Positions 15,490 through 24,281 of a DNA stretch of 50,130 bases are shown here, piece after piece (the stretch's first letter is position 1; each line of letters opens with the position of its first letter). The stretch is from Gammaproteobacteria bacterium (GTDB lineage Bacteria > Pseudomonadota > Gammaproteobacteria > PS1 > Pseudothioglobaceae): assembly GCA_030739975.1 (NCBI GenBank), contig JASLYC010000087.1, positions 1 to 50,130 of the forward strand, written 5' to 3'. The notes beneath the pieces were generated by a model. The model had not been told where the DNA came from and did no database searches. It was given only the letters and a program-made list of their open reading frames with translations. Made by a program: the position numbers and the translations under genes.

Positions 15490-17838
15490 TTACGAGCTAT
15501 TGCTTTTTTCTAAAGCTATATCTAGAACCTCGTCAATCCATTTAACTTTAATTATTTCTAACTTGTTTTTAATCTTATCTGGGACCTCTGAAAGCTCCCT
15601 TTCATTGTCATCAGGGATTATTACTGTCTTTATGCCGCCACGTAGAGCAGCAAGCATTTTTTCTTTAAGGCCCCCTATTGGAGTCACCTCACCTCTTAAT
15701 GTAATCTCTCCAGTCATAGCAACATCCGCTTTAACTTTACGCCCAGTTAAAACAGAAACTAGGGCTGTACACATAGCTGCGCCTGCGCTCGGCCCATCCT
15801 TTGGAGTAGAGCCATCTGGCACATGAATATGAATATCAAGATTCTCCTGGAAATCATTTTTTATACCTAAATCTTTTGCTCTTGCTCTTGTAACACTCAT
15901 AGCAGCTTGAATTGACTCCTGCATAACATCCCCAAGCTGGCCAGTATAATTAAGTTTGCCCTTGCCCTTGTATGCAGCTGCTTCAATTGTTAATAAATCT
16001 CCCCCAACAGATGTCCAGGCCAGCCCTGTAACTTCTCCGATTTGATTATTCTCTTCTGCTAGACCAAAACGAAATTTTCTAACTCCAAGATATTTTTCTA
16101 AACTTTTAGCATTAATTAATGCTTTGCTTTTCCTTTTCTTAAGTAGAACTTCTTTAACTATTTTTCTACATATTTTACTTATTGTTCTATCTAGGCTTCT
16201 TACTCCTGCTTCTCTTGTATAGTAACGAATAATATTAATTATTGCAGAATCTTTAAATTCAATCTCGCTCGATTTTATGCCATTATTTTTCATAGCCTTT
16301 GACACTAAATGTCTTTTTGCAATTTGTAACTTCTCGTCCTCGGTATACCCAGACAGCTCAATAATTTCCATGCGATCTAATAGTGCTGAGGGAAAATCAA
16401 GAGAATTAGCGGTAGCAACAAACATAACCTGAGACAAATCGTAATCAACTTCTAAGTAGTGATCGTTAAAGGTATGGTTCTGTTCTGGATCAAGCACTTC
16501 AAGCATCGCAGAAGATGGGTCACCTCTATAATCTGAAGCCATCTTATCAATTTCATCAAGTAAAAAAAGTGGATTCTTTACTTTAACTTTTTGCATTTTT
16601 TGAACAATAGTTCCTGGCATTGCGCCGATATATGTCCTTCTATGGCCACGTATTTCTGCTTCATCCCTTACTCCACCAAGAGCCATACGTACATACTTTC
16701 TATTTACAGCATTGGCGATTGATTCACCTAATGAAGTTTTACCAACTCCTGGAGGGCCAACTAAACATAATATGTTAGCTTTATTGTGAGTTACACGGGT
16801 TTGCACTGCTAAATGCTCCAATATCCTTTCTTTAACTTTGTTTAACCCATAATGGTCATTATCAAGTACTGATTGTGCTTTATTCAAGTCCTTGTTTATT
16901 CTAGTTTTTTTATGCCACGGAACTTCGCATAAATTTTCTATATAAGTGCGTATTATTGAAGCGTCTGAAGACTGGGACGACATTCTTTGTAGTTTTCTTA
17001 ATTCATTATTAGCCTTTTCTTTGGCTGCTTTTGGCATTTTTGCATTGTTTATCTCAGACTGCATTTCTTCAATTTCATTTTCGTCATCAGCATGCCCTAA
17101 TTCCTTCTGAATAGATTTCATCTGTTCATTCAAGTAATAGTCTCTTTGGTTGGATTCCATCTGCTTACGAACACGAGACTGGACTTTCTTTTCAGCTTTT
17201 AAGACATCTATTTCACTTTCAATAGAAACAAGAATTTTATCTAATCTATCTTTTGCATTATCGTCTTCCAACAATGCTTGTTTTTCTTCTATCTTTAGTT
17301 GAAGATTGGCAATAATTACATCACTAAAACGCTCAATATCTTTTATTTCTTGAAGAACTTTAAAAACTTCTTCAGGTATTTTTTTATTTAATTTAATATA
17401 CCTTTCAAAATCATCCAGTGCGATCCTCATCATCGCTTCAATCTCTTTATCTTCGTCAATAGCTAAAGAGTATTCCTCTATTGAGACTTCTGTCAATTCT
17501 CCAGATTCAATAAATGTTTCTATTTTTGCCCTCTTAACACCCTCTACTAAAACTTTAATCGTCCCATCAGGCAGTTTAAGCATTTGAAGAATAGTAGCTA
17601 AGGTTCCAACCCTATATAGATCATCATTTTTTGGTTCCTCTATTTTTTCATCTTTTTGCGTTACCAAAAAAATATACTTATTTGCTGCCATAGCTTTGAC
17701 TATAGCATTTACTGATGATTTTCTTCCAATAAATAAAGGCATAACCGTGTGCGGAAAAACCACGACATCTCTCAATGGCAATAAGGGGACGCTATCCTTA
17801 GATAGGTCAATTGATTCTATAGGTGTCTCTTCTGCCAT
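15490..17838 (-). CDS. lon: ATP-dependent protease Lon
   Basis: AAA+ serine protease that degrades damaged and regulatory proteins in the cytoplasm. The 782-aa protein (E. coli 784) has an N-terminal LON substrate domain starting LPLLPLRDVVVFPHTVMPLF. A coiled middle region follows, then the AAA+ module with GPPGVGKTS near residue 361 and LFLLDEIDKM. The protease domain has catalytic Ser684 in DGPSAGAAM and a Lys in GGLKEKMLAA. It lies downstream of hflX (68-base gap) in a proteostasis cluster. No heat-shock sigma-32 promoter was recognised in that gap. Confidence 0.98.
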   Translation of the reverse strand: MAEETPIESIDLSKDSVPLLPLRDVVVFPHTVMPLFIGRKSSVNAIVKAMAANKYIFLVTQKDEKIEEPKNDDLYRVGTLATILQMLKLPDGTIKVLVEGVKRAKIETFIESGELTEVSIEEYSLAIDEDKEIEAMMRIALDDFERYIKLNKKIPEEVFKVLQEIKDIERFSDVIIANLQLKIEEKQALLEDDNAKDRLDKILVSIESEIDVLKAEKKVQSRVRKQMESNQRDYYLNEQMKSIQKELGHADDENEIEEMQSEINNAKMPKAAKEKANNELRKLQRMSSQSSDASIIRTYIENLCEVPWHKKTRINKDLNKAQSVLDNDHYGLNKVKERILEHLAVQTRVTHNKANILCLVGPPGVGKTSLGESIANAVNRKYVRMALGGVRDEAEIRGHRRTYIGAMPGTIVQKMQKVKVKNPLFLLDEIDKMASDYRGDPSSAMLEVLDPEQNHTFNDHYLEVDYDLSQVMFVATANSLDFPSALLDRMEIIELSGYTEDEKLQIAKRHLVSKAMKNNGIKSSEIEFKDSAIINIIRYYTREAGVRSLDRTISKICRKIVKEVLLKKRKSKALINAKSLEKYLGVRKFRFGLAEENNQIGEVTGLAWTSVGGDLLTIEAAAYKGKGKLNYTGQLGDVMQESIQAAMSVTRARAKDLGIKNDFQENLDIHIHVPDGSTPKDGPSAGAAMCTALVSVLTGRKVKADVAMTGEITLRGEVTPIGGLKEKMLAALRGGIKTVIIPDDNERELSEVPDKIKNKLEIIKVKWIDEVLDIALEKSNSS

Positions 17839-17906
17839 AATAAATCAAAAAGATTCCAATTAAAGTTATTAATTCTAGAATGAATATTTTCTATAATTTA
17901 TAATTC

Positions 17907-19223
17907 TTATGCTGAAATTTCTTTAACTCCTTGTTTGTTTAATAATTTAGATAGATAGTGCTTAGTCACGTTAATTTCAAGTACCCACTGACCATATTCA
18001 TTTACTTTTTCTTTGTGTATATAACCAACATTATATATTTCACTTCTTATATGGGCATGGTTTACGTCTAGCTGTATTTTAGCTCTCTTCATCATGCCGC
18101 TTAACTTTTCTGACAGTGCTTGGCATAGTAAGTCTATGCCTTTTCCATTCTGTGCAGAAACCCATACACGATAAATTGTTCCATTCTTATCTCGGTCTAT
18201 CCTAGGAATAAAGTTTTGCAAGCAATCAATCTTATTCATGACCAATATATCAGGAATATCAGCTGCACCAATTTCATTGATAATTTTTTCTACCTGAGTT
18301 ATTTTTTCCATATTGTAGTCATCAGAAGCATCTACCACGTGAAGTATTATGTCTGATTTGACGGTCTCCTCTAGGGTAGATTTAAATGCTGCAACGAGAT
18401 CATGAGGAAGGTTCTGAATAAACCCAACTGTATCTGCAATTACCGCTTCTCCAGATGCTGGCAATACAACACGCCTTATTGTTGCATCTAGGGTTGCAAA
18501 CAACTGACTATCTGCAAAAACTGTAGACCCAGTCAATTGATTAAAGAGGGTCGATTTTCCAGCGTTAGTGTAGCCAGCAAGGGCAATCATTGGTAGCTCA
18601 TTTTTCACGCGTGATTTTCGACCTAAATCGCGTTGCTTGTGCACTTTATCTAATCGCTTTTTGAGGTATTTAATGCGCTGCGCTATGAGTCGCTTGTCAG
18701 TTTCTAATTGTGTTTCTCCTGGGCCCCTAAGGCCAATACCACCCTTCTGCCTCTCTAAGTGACTCCAACCCCTTATTAGGCGAGTTGAAAGATGTCTAAG
18801 TTGCGCAAGTTCAACTTGTAACTTACCTTCAAATGAACGCGCACGAAGAGCGAATATATCTAAAATTAGCCCAGTCCTATCCATAACTTGGCAGCTAAGT
18901 GCTTTTTCTAAGTTTCTTTCTTGTGATGGGGATAGCTCTGATGAGAATATTACTAATTCTATATTATTCTTTTTGACTAATTCTGCTATCTCTTTAACCT
19001 TACCAGGGCCAATCAAATACTGGATAGATGCAAAATTGCGTCTAACATTTATGGTGTTTATAATGCTTATACCAGAAGATTTTGCTAAATCACAAAATTC
19101 ATCAATTCCATTATGAATATTGGTGGTTCTTTGTATTTCAACATACACTAATAAAGCCCTTTCTCCCGTTCCAACAATATCTTGTTGGCGATCAAATAAT
19201 TCTAATGTTGCGTTCTTTAACAA
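17907..19223 (-). CDS. hflX: Ribosome-splitting GTPase HflX
   Basis: Translation-factor-related GTPase that binds the 50S subunit and splits stalled or hibernating ribosomes during stress. The 438-aa protein has an N-terminal HflX domain (VRRNFASIQYLIGPGKVKEI) and a glycine-rich linker (GGIGLRGPGETQLE). The G domain has G1 ALAGYTNAGKSTLFN around residue 215, G3 DTVGF and G4 MNKID. E. coli hflX sits in the hfq-hflKC operon. Here it lies between clpX (8-base gap) and lon, so it is probably co-expressed with the ClpXP and trigger factor genes. Confidence 0.97.
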   Translation of the reverse strand: MLKNATLELFDRQQDIVGTGERALLVYVEIQRTTNIHNGIDEFCDLAKSSGISIINTINVRRNFASIQYLIGPGKVKEIAELVKKNNIELVIFSSELSPSQERNLEKALSCQVMDRTGLILDIFALRARSFEGKLQVELAQLRHLSTRLIRGWSHLERQKGGIGLRGPGETQLETDKRLIAQRIKYLKKRLDKVHKQRDLGRKSRVKNELPMIALAGYTNAGKSTLFNQLTGSTVFADSQLFATLDATIRRVVLPASGEAVIADTVGFIQNLPHDLVAAFKSTLEETVKSDIILHVVDASDDYNMEKITQVEKIINEIGAADIPDILVMNKIDCLQNFIPRIDRDKNGTIYRVWVSAQNGKGIDLLCQALSEKLSGMMKRAKIQLDVNHAHIRSEIYNVGYIHKEKVNEYGQWVLEINVTKHYLSKLLNKQGVKEISA

Positions 19224-19231
19224 AGAATTAT

Positions 19232-20488
19232 TTAACTAGCTTTTTTAGATTTAATTTCTGATTTATACATCATTAATGGGGCTCTTTTATTCTCAACTAC
19301 AGCTTTGTCTATAACAACTTCAACTACATCATTTAACGAAGGAAGATCAAACATAGTATTAAGCAGTAACTCCTCAATAATTGATCTTAATCCTCTAGCG
19401 CCAGTTCCGCGTTTTATTGCCAACTTAGCAATTTCTGATAGTGCATTTTTTTTGAAGGTTAGCTTGACTCCCTCCATAGCAAAAAATTCTTTGAATTGCT
19501 TAACGACAGAGTTTTTTGGTTGAACAAGTATTTTAATTAATGCATCTTCACCTAACTCTTTAAGTGCAGTTTGAACCGGCAAACGTCCTACTAATTCTGG
19601 GATTAAGCCAAATTTAATTAAATCTTCAGGCTCTACAAGAGAAAATAATTCGCTCAATTCTTTTTCAGAGTTTTTTTCCTTTACATCTGCAGAGAATCCT
19701 ATACCAGTAGATTTTTCAACCCTCCTTGCAATAATTTTTTCTAGCCCTCCAAATGCCCCGCCACATATAAACAATATTTTAGATGTATCAATTTCAATTG
19801 TCTCTTGGTTTGGGTGTTTACGGCCTCCCTGGGGTGGAACTGATGCTATCGTACCCTCTATAAGCTTTAACATAGCCTGCTGAACTCCTTCTCCTGAAAC
19901 GTCACGAGTAATTGATGGGGAGTCTGAACGACGAGATATCTTGTCAATTTCGTCAATAAATATGATGCCTCGTTCTGCACGTTTTGGATCAAAATCGCAA
20001 CGTGACAATAGGCTTTTAATTACATTTTCTACATCATCGCCAACATAGCCCGCCTCGGTCAATGTTGTTGCATCTGCTACAGTAAATGGAACGTCTAGAA
20101 TTCTTGCAAGTGTTTGCGCCAGAAGAGTTTTGCCAGAACCTGTTGGCCCTATCAACAATATATTTGATTTTTCTAACTCGACATTATTTGAAATATAGCC
20201 ACTTTGTAAACGCTTGTAGTGATTGTAAACGGCTACAGATAGGACCTTTTTAGCATGCTCTTGGCCTATTACGTAGTCATTTAAAAAGCTGTTTATTTCT
20301 TTAGGAGTGTATTCCCATTCTTTGTGCTCTTCAGCAACTTCTTTTAGAGATTGTTCTTCAATTAAATTATGGCATGAACCAATACATTCGTTACAAATAT
20401 AAACACTAGGGCCAGCAATCAAACGCTCAACTTCAGATTTATTTTTGCCACAAAATGAGCAATGAAGTTCGTTTGTTATTTCTGCCAT
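19232..20488 (-). CDS. clpX: ATP-dependent Clp protease ATPase subunit ClpX
   Basis: AAA+ unfoldase that feeds substrates to ClpP. The 418-aa protein has an N-terminal zinc-binding domain with Cys10, Cys13, Cys32 and Cys35. Walker A is GPTGSGKT at 114-121, Walker [11 protein letters not shown], and the pore and sensor regions are intact, including the [12 protein letters not shown] sensor-2 arginine. The ClpP-docking loop equivalent is the IGFSADV segment. It follows clpP by 18 bases and precedes hflX by 8, within the tig-clpP-clpX-hflX run. Confidence 0.98.
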   Translation of the reverse strand: MAEITNELHCSFCGKNKSEVERLIAGPSVYICNECIGSCHNLIEEQSLKEVAEEHKEWEYTPKEINSFLNDYVIGQEHAKKVLSVAVYNHYKRLQSGYISNNVELEKSNILLIGPTGSGKTLLAQTLARILDVPFTVADATTLTEAGYVGDDVENVIKSLLSRCDFDPKRAERGIIFIDEIDKISRRSDSPSITRDVSGEGVQQAMLKLIEGTIASVPPQGGRKHPNQETIEIDTSKILFICGGAFGGLEKIIARRVEKSTGIGFSADVKEKNSEKELSELFSLVEPEDLIKFGLIPELVGRLPVQTALKELGEDALIKILVQPKNSVVKQFKEFFAMEGVKLTFKKNALSEIAKLAIKRGTGARGLRSIIEELLLNTMFDLPSLNDVVEVVIDKAVVENKRAPLMMYKSEIKSKKAS

Positions 20489-20506
20489 ATTTAATTTATT
20501 GTAGCC

Positions 20507-21103
20507 TTATCTTTTATTTAATACTTTATCAATCAATCCATATTTTACAGCCTCTGTAGATGACATAAAGTTGTCCCTATCTGTATCTTTTTGGATTGTT
20601 TTTAAGTTTTGGCCTGTATGTTTTTTCAAGATTAAATTTAATTTTTCTCTTACCTTTAGAATTTCTTTTGCATGTATATCAATGTCACTAGCCTGGCCTG
20701 AAAAACCACCTAAAGGTTGATGAATCATGCATCGCGCATGTGGTAAAGCAAATCTTTTCCCTTTAGCTCCAGCTGTCAACAATAAAGACCCCATACTTGC
20801 TGCTTGCCCAATACATAGGGTAGATATATCCGGCTTAATGAATTGCATAGTGTCATAGATCGCTAAACCTGCTGACACAGACCCTCCAGGGGAATTAATA
20901 TAAAGATGAATATCTTTATCTGGATTTTCTGACTCTAGGAATAATAATTGAGCGACAATCACATTGGCCATGTAGTCTTCTACCGGGCCAACCATAAAAA
21001 CAACCCTCTCTTTTAGAAGGCGGGAATATATGTCGTAAGCTCTCTCTCCTTTAGCAGACTGTTCGATAACTATAGGAACTTGATTAAGGTTTTTTATGCT
21101 CAT
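20507..21103 (-). CDS. clpP: ATP-dependent Clp protease proteolytic subunit
   Basis: Serine peptidase that forms the two-ring chamber of ClpXP. The 198-aa protein has the full triad: Ser103 in [11 protein letters not shown], His128 in MIHQPLGGF and Asp177 in DTDRDNFMS. These are offset by six from the E. coli mature numbering of 97, 122 and 171. The [19 protein letters not shown] strand forms the substrate-binding oxyanion region. The gene starts directly after the trigger factor stop with no intergenic base. Confidence 0.98.
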   Translation of the reverse strand: MSIKNLNQVPIVIEQSAKGERAYDIYSRLLKERVVFMVGPVEDYMANVIVAQLLFLESENPDKDIHLYINSPGGSVSAGLAIYDTMQFIKPDISTLCIGQAASMGSLLLTAGAKGKRFALPHARCMIHQPLGGFSGQASDIDIHAKEILKVREKLNLILKKHTGQNLKTIQKDTDRDNFMSSTEAVKYGLIDKVLNKR

Positions 21104-22399
21104 TTATCTTTGTTGTGTCACTTCCTCAAATTTCATATTATTGACTGTAACTTCGGCTTTTTCTAAAACTAGATCAACCACCTTTTGCTCTATAACTAAT
21201 GACTCTATACCTGCTAGTCTATTTGGGTCTTGATTATAATAGTTGATCATTTGTTGTGCATTCTCTCCATAGCTTTGTGAGATTTCCTTTAGTTTATCAT
21301 CAACTTGCTTCTTATCTGCACTAAGTTTGTTGTCTGCAACTATTTGTCTTACTAAAAATCCCAACTTTACACGTTTAGTTGCTTCTTCATTAAAGCTGGA
21401 CAAAGGAATATTTCCATTAGACGGTATTCCTTGTTCTTGAAGACGAGCCTCCATATCTTGCAGTAAAACCTGCGCTTCTGAATCAACACTAGCTTTTGGA
21501 ACATCGAACTCATTAGCCTTGAGAAGCTCTGAAAATACCGCGTCTTTATTCTTTTTTGCAGCAATTCCTTCGGCCTCTATCTGCATCTGTTCTTTCATCT
21601 TGTTATTCAAACCATCCATATCTTTTTCGCCAAATTTTTCAGCAAACTTTTCATCAAGTATTGGAGTTTTTGGCGACCCAACCTCTTTCACATTTACTTC
21701 AAAAGCAACATCTTTGCCTGCCAAGTTTTGTGCGTGATATTCCTTTGGAAAGGTTAAGTCAAGTGTTAATGATTTATTTACAACGATTCCTGTAAGGCCC
21801 TCTTCAAAACCTTCGATCATAGAGCCTTTGCCAAGGACAAGATTGAAGTTTTCGGCTTCTCCACCATCAAACACCTCTCCATCAATCATACCTTTAAAGT
21901 CAATAGTCAAACGATCTCCTGTTTTTGATTTACGCTTAACAGGTGAATATTCTGTTGATTGTTCCTTTAATCCATCAAGTGTTCTCTTCTCGTCTTCTTT
22001 GGTTATCTTAAATTCTATTTGTTCAACTTTTAGCTTAGAAAAATCCTCGGTCTTAATTTCAGGAACAACTTCGAACTCTACTGTGTAATAAAACGTTTTG
22101 CTATCTTTTGAATCAACTTTTGTTAGAGATGGTTGTGCAGCAGGATTGGCTTTAGAATCTTCTAATGCATCTGCAAGTGTTTCTTGAACTAGCTCATTAG
22201 CTGCATCTGCACTTGCATTTGCTCCAAACCTTTTTCTTAGAAGTGATATAGGTGCTCTACCCTTTCTAAACCCGTCAATCTTAACCTGAGAGGCCATATT
22301 TTGTAAAACCTTGTCGGTTTTTGAATTAAATTTATCAATTGGTAATTCAACTGTTAACGATCTGTTTAGACCTTCAAGTTTAGCTAATGAAGTTTTCAT
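21104..22399 (-). CDS. tig: Trigger factor
   Basis: Ribosome-bound chaperone and peptidyl-prolyl isomerase that meets nascent chains at the exit tunnel. The 431-aa protein has the ribosome-binding signature VDGFRKGRAP-like segment (KIDGFRKGRAPISLLRKRFG at about 38-57). An FKBP domain follows at roughly 155-245 (GDRLTIDFKGMIDGEVFDGG... KGSMIEGFEEGL), then the helical C-terminal arms. It is the first gene of tig-clpP-clpX-hflX, with a good sigma-70 promoter immediately upstream. Confidence 0.97.
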   Translation of the reverse strand: MKTSLAKLEGLNRSLTVELPIDKFNSKTDKVLQNMASQVKIDGFRKGRAPISLLRKRFGANASADAANELVQETLADALEDSKANPAAQPSLTKVDSKDSKTFYYTVEFEVVPEIKTEDFSKLKVEQIEFKITKEDEKRTLDGLKEQSTEYSPVKRKSKTGDRLTIDFKGMIDGEVFDGGEAENFNLVLGKGSMIEGFEEGLTGIVVNKSLTLDLTFPKEYHAQNLAGKDVAFEVNVKEVGSPKTPILDEKFAEKFGEKDMDGLNNKMKEQMQIEAEGIAAKKNKDAVFSELLKANEFDVPKASVDSEAQVLLQDMEARLQEQGIPSNGNIPLSSFNEEATKRVKLGFLVRQIVADNKLSADKKQVDDKLKEISQSYGENAQQMINYYNQDPNRLAGIESLVIEQKVVDLVLEKAEVTVNNMKFEEVTQQR

Positions 22400-22434
22400 T
22401 TATATTAATTCCAGTATTATTTTAGAGAAAATGA

Positions 22435-22462
22435 ATTATACCTTAAGAGGCTGTTACCTCAA
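22435..22462 (-). promoter_or_regulatory. Sigma-70 promoter for tig-clpP-clpX-hflX
   Basis: Read on the minus strand: -35 TTGAGG (22457-22462), a 16-bp spacer, and a perfect -10 TATAAT (22435-22440). Transcription would begin near 22428, giving a 5' leader of about 30 bases before tig. A second TTGACT further upstream has no matching -10 at good spacing. Confidence 0.7.
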
Positions 22463-22551
22463 TATAATAACCATACTACAAAATTACATAGTCAATTCAA
22501 CTTGACAAATTTTGTATAACGTAAAAAACAAATATAAAGTTATATCTATAT

Positions 22552-23184
22552 TTAATGAAGCCCAGCAATATATTCAGAAACTGCTTCGATCTCGACATTT
22601 GTCAAACCCTTGGCAAGACCCGTCATCATGCCTTCGTAGTCATTAGACCTGCTAGCTGTTGTAGAGCCTGTTTGGCTATTAAGTGAGAATTGACGAAATG
22701 CATTTATTTGCTTTACTAGGTACATTGAGTGCTGAGATGCCAATGCTGGAAACTTAGCGCTTGGAACTCCTAAGCCTTCTGGTCCATGACAGGCGATACA
22801 AGCTGCAACCTCTCCTTCTTTTTTGCCACCTCTGTATATCTTTTCGCCTAACTCGATATTAGCACCCTTTTTAGCAAAGCCTTGGGTAATTTTTTGAGTA
22901 GAAAAGTAAGCAGCTATATCTTCCATATCTTGATCTGATAGGGCGGCAACTTGGCCGGCCATTATTGGATCAAATCTAGCGCCAGATTTATAGTCTTTCA
23001 ATTGCTTAACTAGGTACCCTTCTCCCTGCCCAGCTAACTTCGGAAAATTTGGCATAAGTGAATTTCCATTAGGGCCATGACAGCCTACACAAGCCATTGA
23101 TTTTTTTTCTCCAATCGAAGAGTCTCCAGATGCATTTAAAGCGGTAGAGAATACAAAAATAAATATAATAAATAATCTGTTCAT
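22552..23184 (-). CDS. Dihaem cytochrome c4-type protein
   Basis: 210-aa periplasmic electron carrier with a signal peptide (about 1-18, FIIFIFVFSTALNA). Two class I c-haem sites are CVGCH at 32-36 and CIACH at 129-133, in two tandem domains of about 90 residues. Each has a later Met for axial ligation (PIMAGQ, GMMTGL). This is the cytochrome c4 layout; such proteins pass electrons from the bc1 complex to terminal oxidases, notably cbb3. A terminator-like hairpin separates it from the single-haem cytochrome gene upstream, so it may have its own promoter. Confidence 0.92.
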   Translation of the reverse strand: MNRLFIIFIFVFSTALNASGDSSIGEKKSMACVGCHGPNGNSLMPNFPKLAGQGEGYLVKQLKDYKSGARFDPIMAGQVAALSDQDMEDIAAYFSTQKITQGFAKKGANIELGEKIYRGGKKEGEVAACIACHGPEGLGVPSAKFPALASQHSMYLVKQINAFRQFSLNSQTGSTTASRSNDYEGMMTGLAKGLTNVEIEAVSEYIAGLH

Positions 23185-23203
23185 TAGGGTAACTTTATAA
23201 AAA

Positions 23204-23240
23204 AAATAAGCCAGAATTATACTTTAATAATGGCTTATTT
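23204..23240 (-). terminator. Intrinsic terminator after the monohaem cytochrome gene
   Basis: Perfect 10-bp arms AAATAAGCCA (23204-23213) and TGGCTTATTT (23231-23240) enclose a 17-base loop. On the minus strand the second arm runs into a stretch of eight U residues. It lies between the two cytochrome genes, so they are not simply one operon. Confidence 0.75.
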
Positions 23241-23268
23241 ATTGAAAAAATACGGAAAACGCAAGAAA

Positions 23269-23562
23269 TTATTGACTTGAAAGATAATCAGCAATAGCTT
23301 GCTCGAATCCAGCAGTCATAGGAGCCATAGCGTTCATAGTTGGATCTTGGCGAGTTCCTGTTTGAAAATCTTTTAACTGCTGAACAAGCCAATCTGCATC
23401 CTTTCCAGCAAGGCTAGGGTAAGTAGAGATTGAAGATTTTCCACCAACTCCATGACAGCCTGCACATCCAAGTGCATTAAACATGTCTTCACCAGTTCCA
23501 GCTTGCACAGAATATGAACTTAACATTGAAAAAATTGCAACAACAAATAATACTTTTTTCAT
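23269..23562 (-). CDS. Small monohaem cytochrome c (c5/c553-like)
   Basis: 97-aa precursor of a class I cytochrome c. The signal peptide covers about residues 1-21 (FVVAIFSMLSSYSVQA). One haem site, CAGCH, is at 33-37, and a Met ligand lies in NAMAPMTAGF. The mature protein is only about 76 residues. It resembles one half of the neighbouring dihaem protein (YPSLAGKDADWLVQQLKDFQTGTR against FPKLAGQGEGYLVKQLKDYKSGAR), so the two are related by domain duplication. It probably acts as a soluble periplasmic electron shuttle. Its start faces engB across a 112-base divergent gap. Confidence 0.9.
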   Translation of the reverse strand: MKKVLFVVAIFSMLSSYSVQAGTGEDMFNALGCAGCHGVGGKSSISTYPSLAGKDADWLVQQLKDFQTGTRQDPTMNAMAPMTAGFEQAIADYLSSQ

Positions 23563-23590
23563 TTTTACTTCCTTAATTAATTAAATATAA

Positions 23591-23606
23591 TATGGTATGC
23601 ACCATA
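23591..23606. promoter_or_regulatory. Small dyad in the cytochrome c / engB divergent gap
   Basis: TATGGT (23591-23596) and ACCATA (23601-23606) form 6-bp inverted arms around ATGC, 29 bases before the cytochrome start. An operator is possible; no known binding consensus was recognised. Confidence 0.25.
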
Positions 23607-23674
23607 ACCTTTAAATTATACATTGATTTTGATTTTTTTTCAAAACTATAACACACTATATAGATATAAAAACA

Positions 23675-24274
23675 ATGAAAAATATTTATCATAAAGCTAA
23701 GTTTTTGCTTTCCTGTCCTTCACTTAAAGGGTGCCCGCCTGACACTGGTTACGAGATTGTCTTTGCTGGAAGATCTAACGCAGGAAAGTCAAGCTCAATT
23801 AACGCCTTAACACTCCAAAAAAAGCTTGCTAAAGTTTCAAGAACACCAGGCAGGACCCAGCACTTAGTATTTTTTGAATTGGATAAGAGTAGAAGATTGG
23901 TCGATTTACCTGGATATGGCTATGCAAAAGTGCCAGAACATATTAAACAAAAATGGCATAAAGATATGGCTGAATACTTCGATAGACGAAAATGCTTAAA
24001 AGGTGCTGTTCTTGTTATGGACATTCGACACCCATTAAAGCCTTTCGATTTAATGATGCTAGAATGGTGTGTGGTTGCTGAAATACCTGTACATATTCTT
24101 TTAACTAAGTCTGATAAATTAAAAAGAGGTGCAGCAAGCAATGCATTATTAAAAGTGGCCCGTGAAGTTAATAAATACCAATCAGTCACAATCCAACTAT
24201 TTTCATCTCTAAAAAAACAAGGGCTGGAAGATTTATGGGAACAACTTAACAATTTCTTTGATATTAATGAATAA
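23675..24274 (+). CDS. engB: Ribosome biogenesis GTP-binding protein EngB (YsxC/YihA)
   Basis: Small essential GTPase that helps mature the large ribosomal subunit. The 199-aa protein has G1 GRSNAGKSS at 32-40, the G2 Thr in SRTPGRTQ, G3 DLPGYG from residue 76, G4 LTKSDK and G5 SSLKKQG. The start ATG at 23675 precedes the conserved [12 protein letters not shown]-terminus. It is followed after only 7 bases by the AddB-like nuclease gene on the same strand. Confidence 0.96.
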   Translation: MKNIYHKAKFLLSCPSLKGCPPDTGYEIVFAGRSNAGKSSSINALTLQKKLAKVSRTPGRTQHLVFFELDKSRRLVDLPGYGYAKVPEHIKQKWHKDMAEYFDRRKCLKGAVLVMDIRHPLKPFDLMMLEWCVVAEIPVHILLTKSDKLKRGAASNALLKVAREVNKYQSVTIQLFSSLKKQGLEDLWEQLNNFFDINE

Positions 24275-24281
24275 CTCTTAA

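Noticed and set aside
22526-22551. AT-only inverted repeat after cytochrome c4 (AAATATA/TATATTT) as a terminator.
   Set aside because: No G-C pairs in the stem; hairpin stability would be too low to call.
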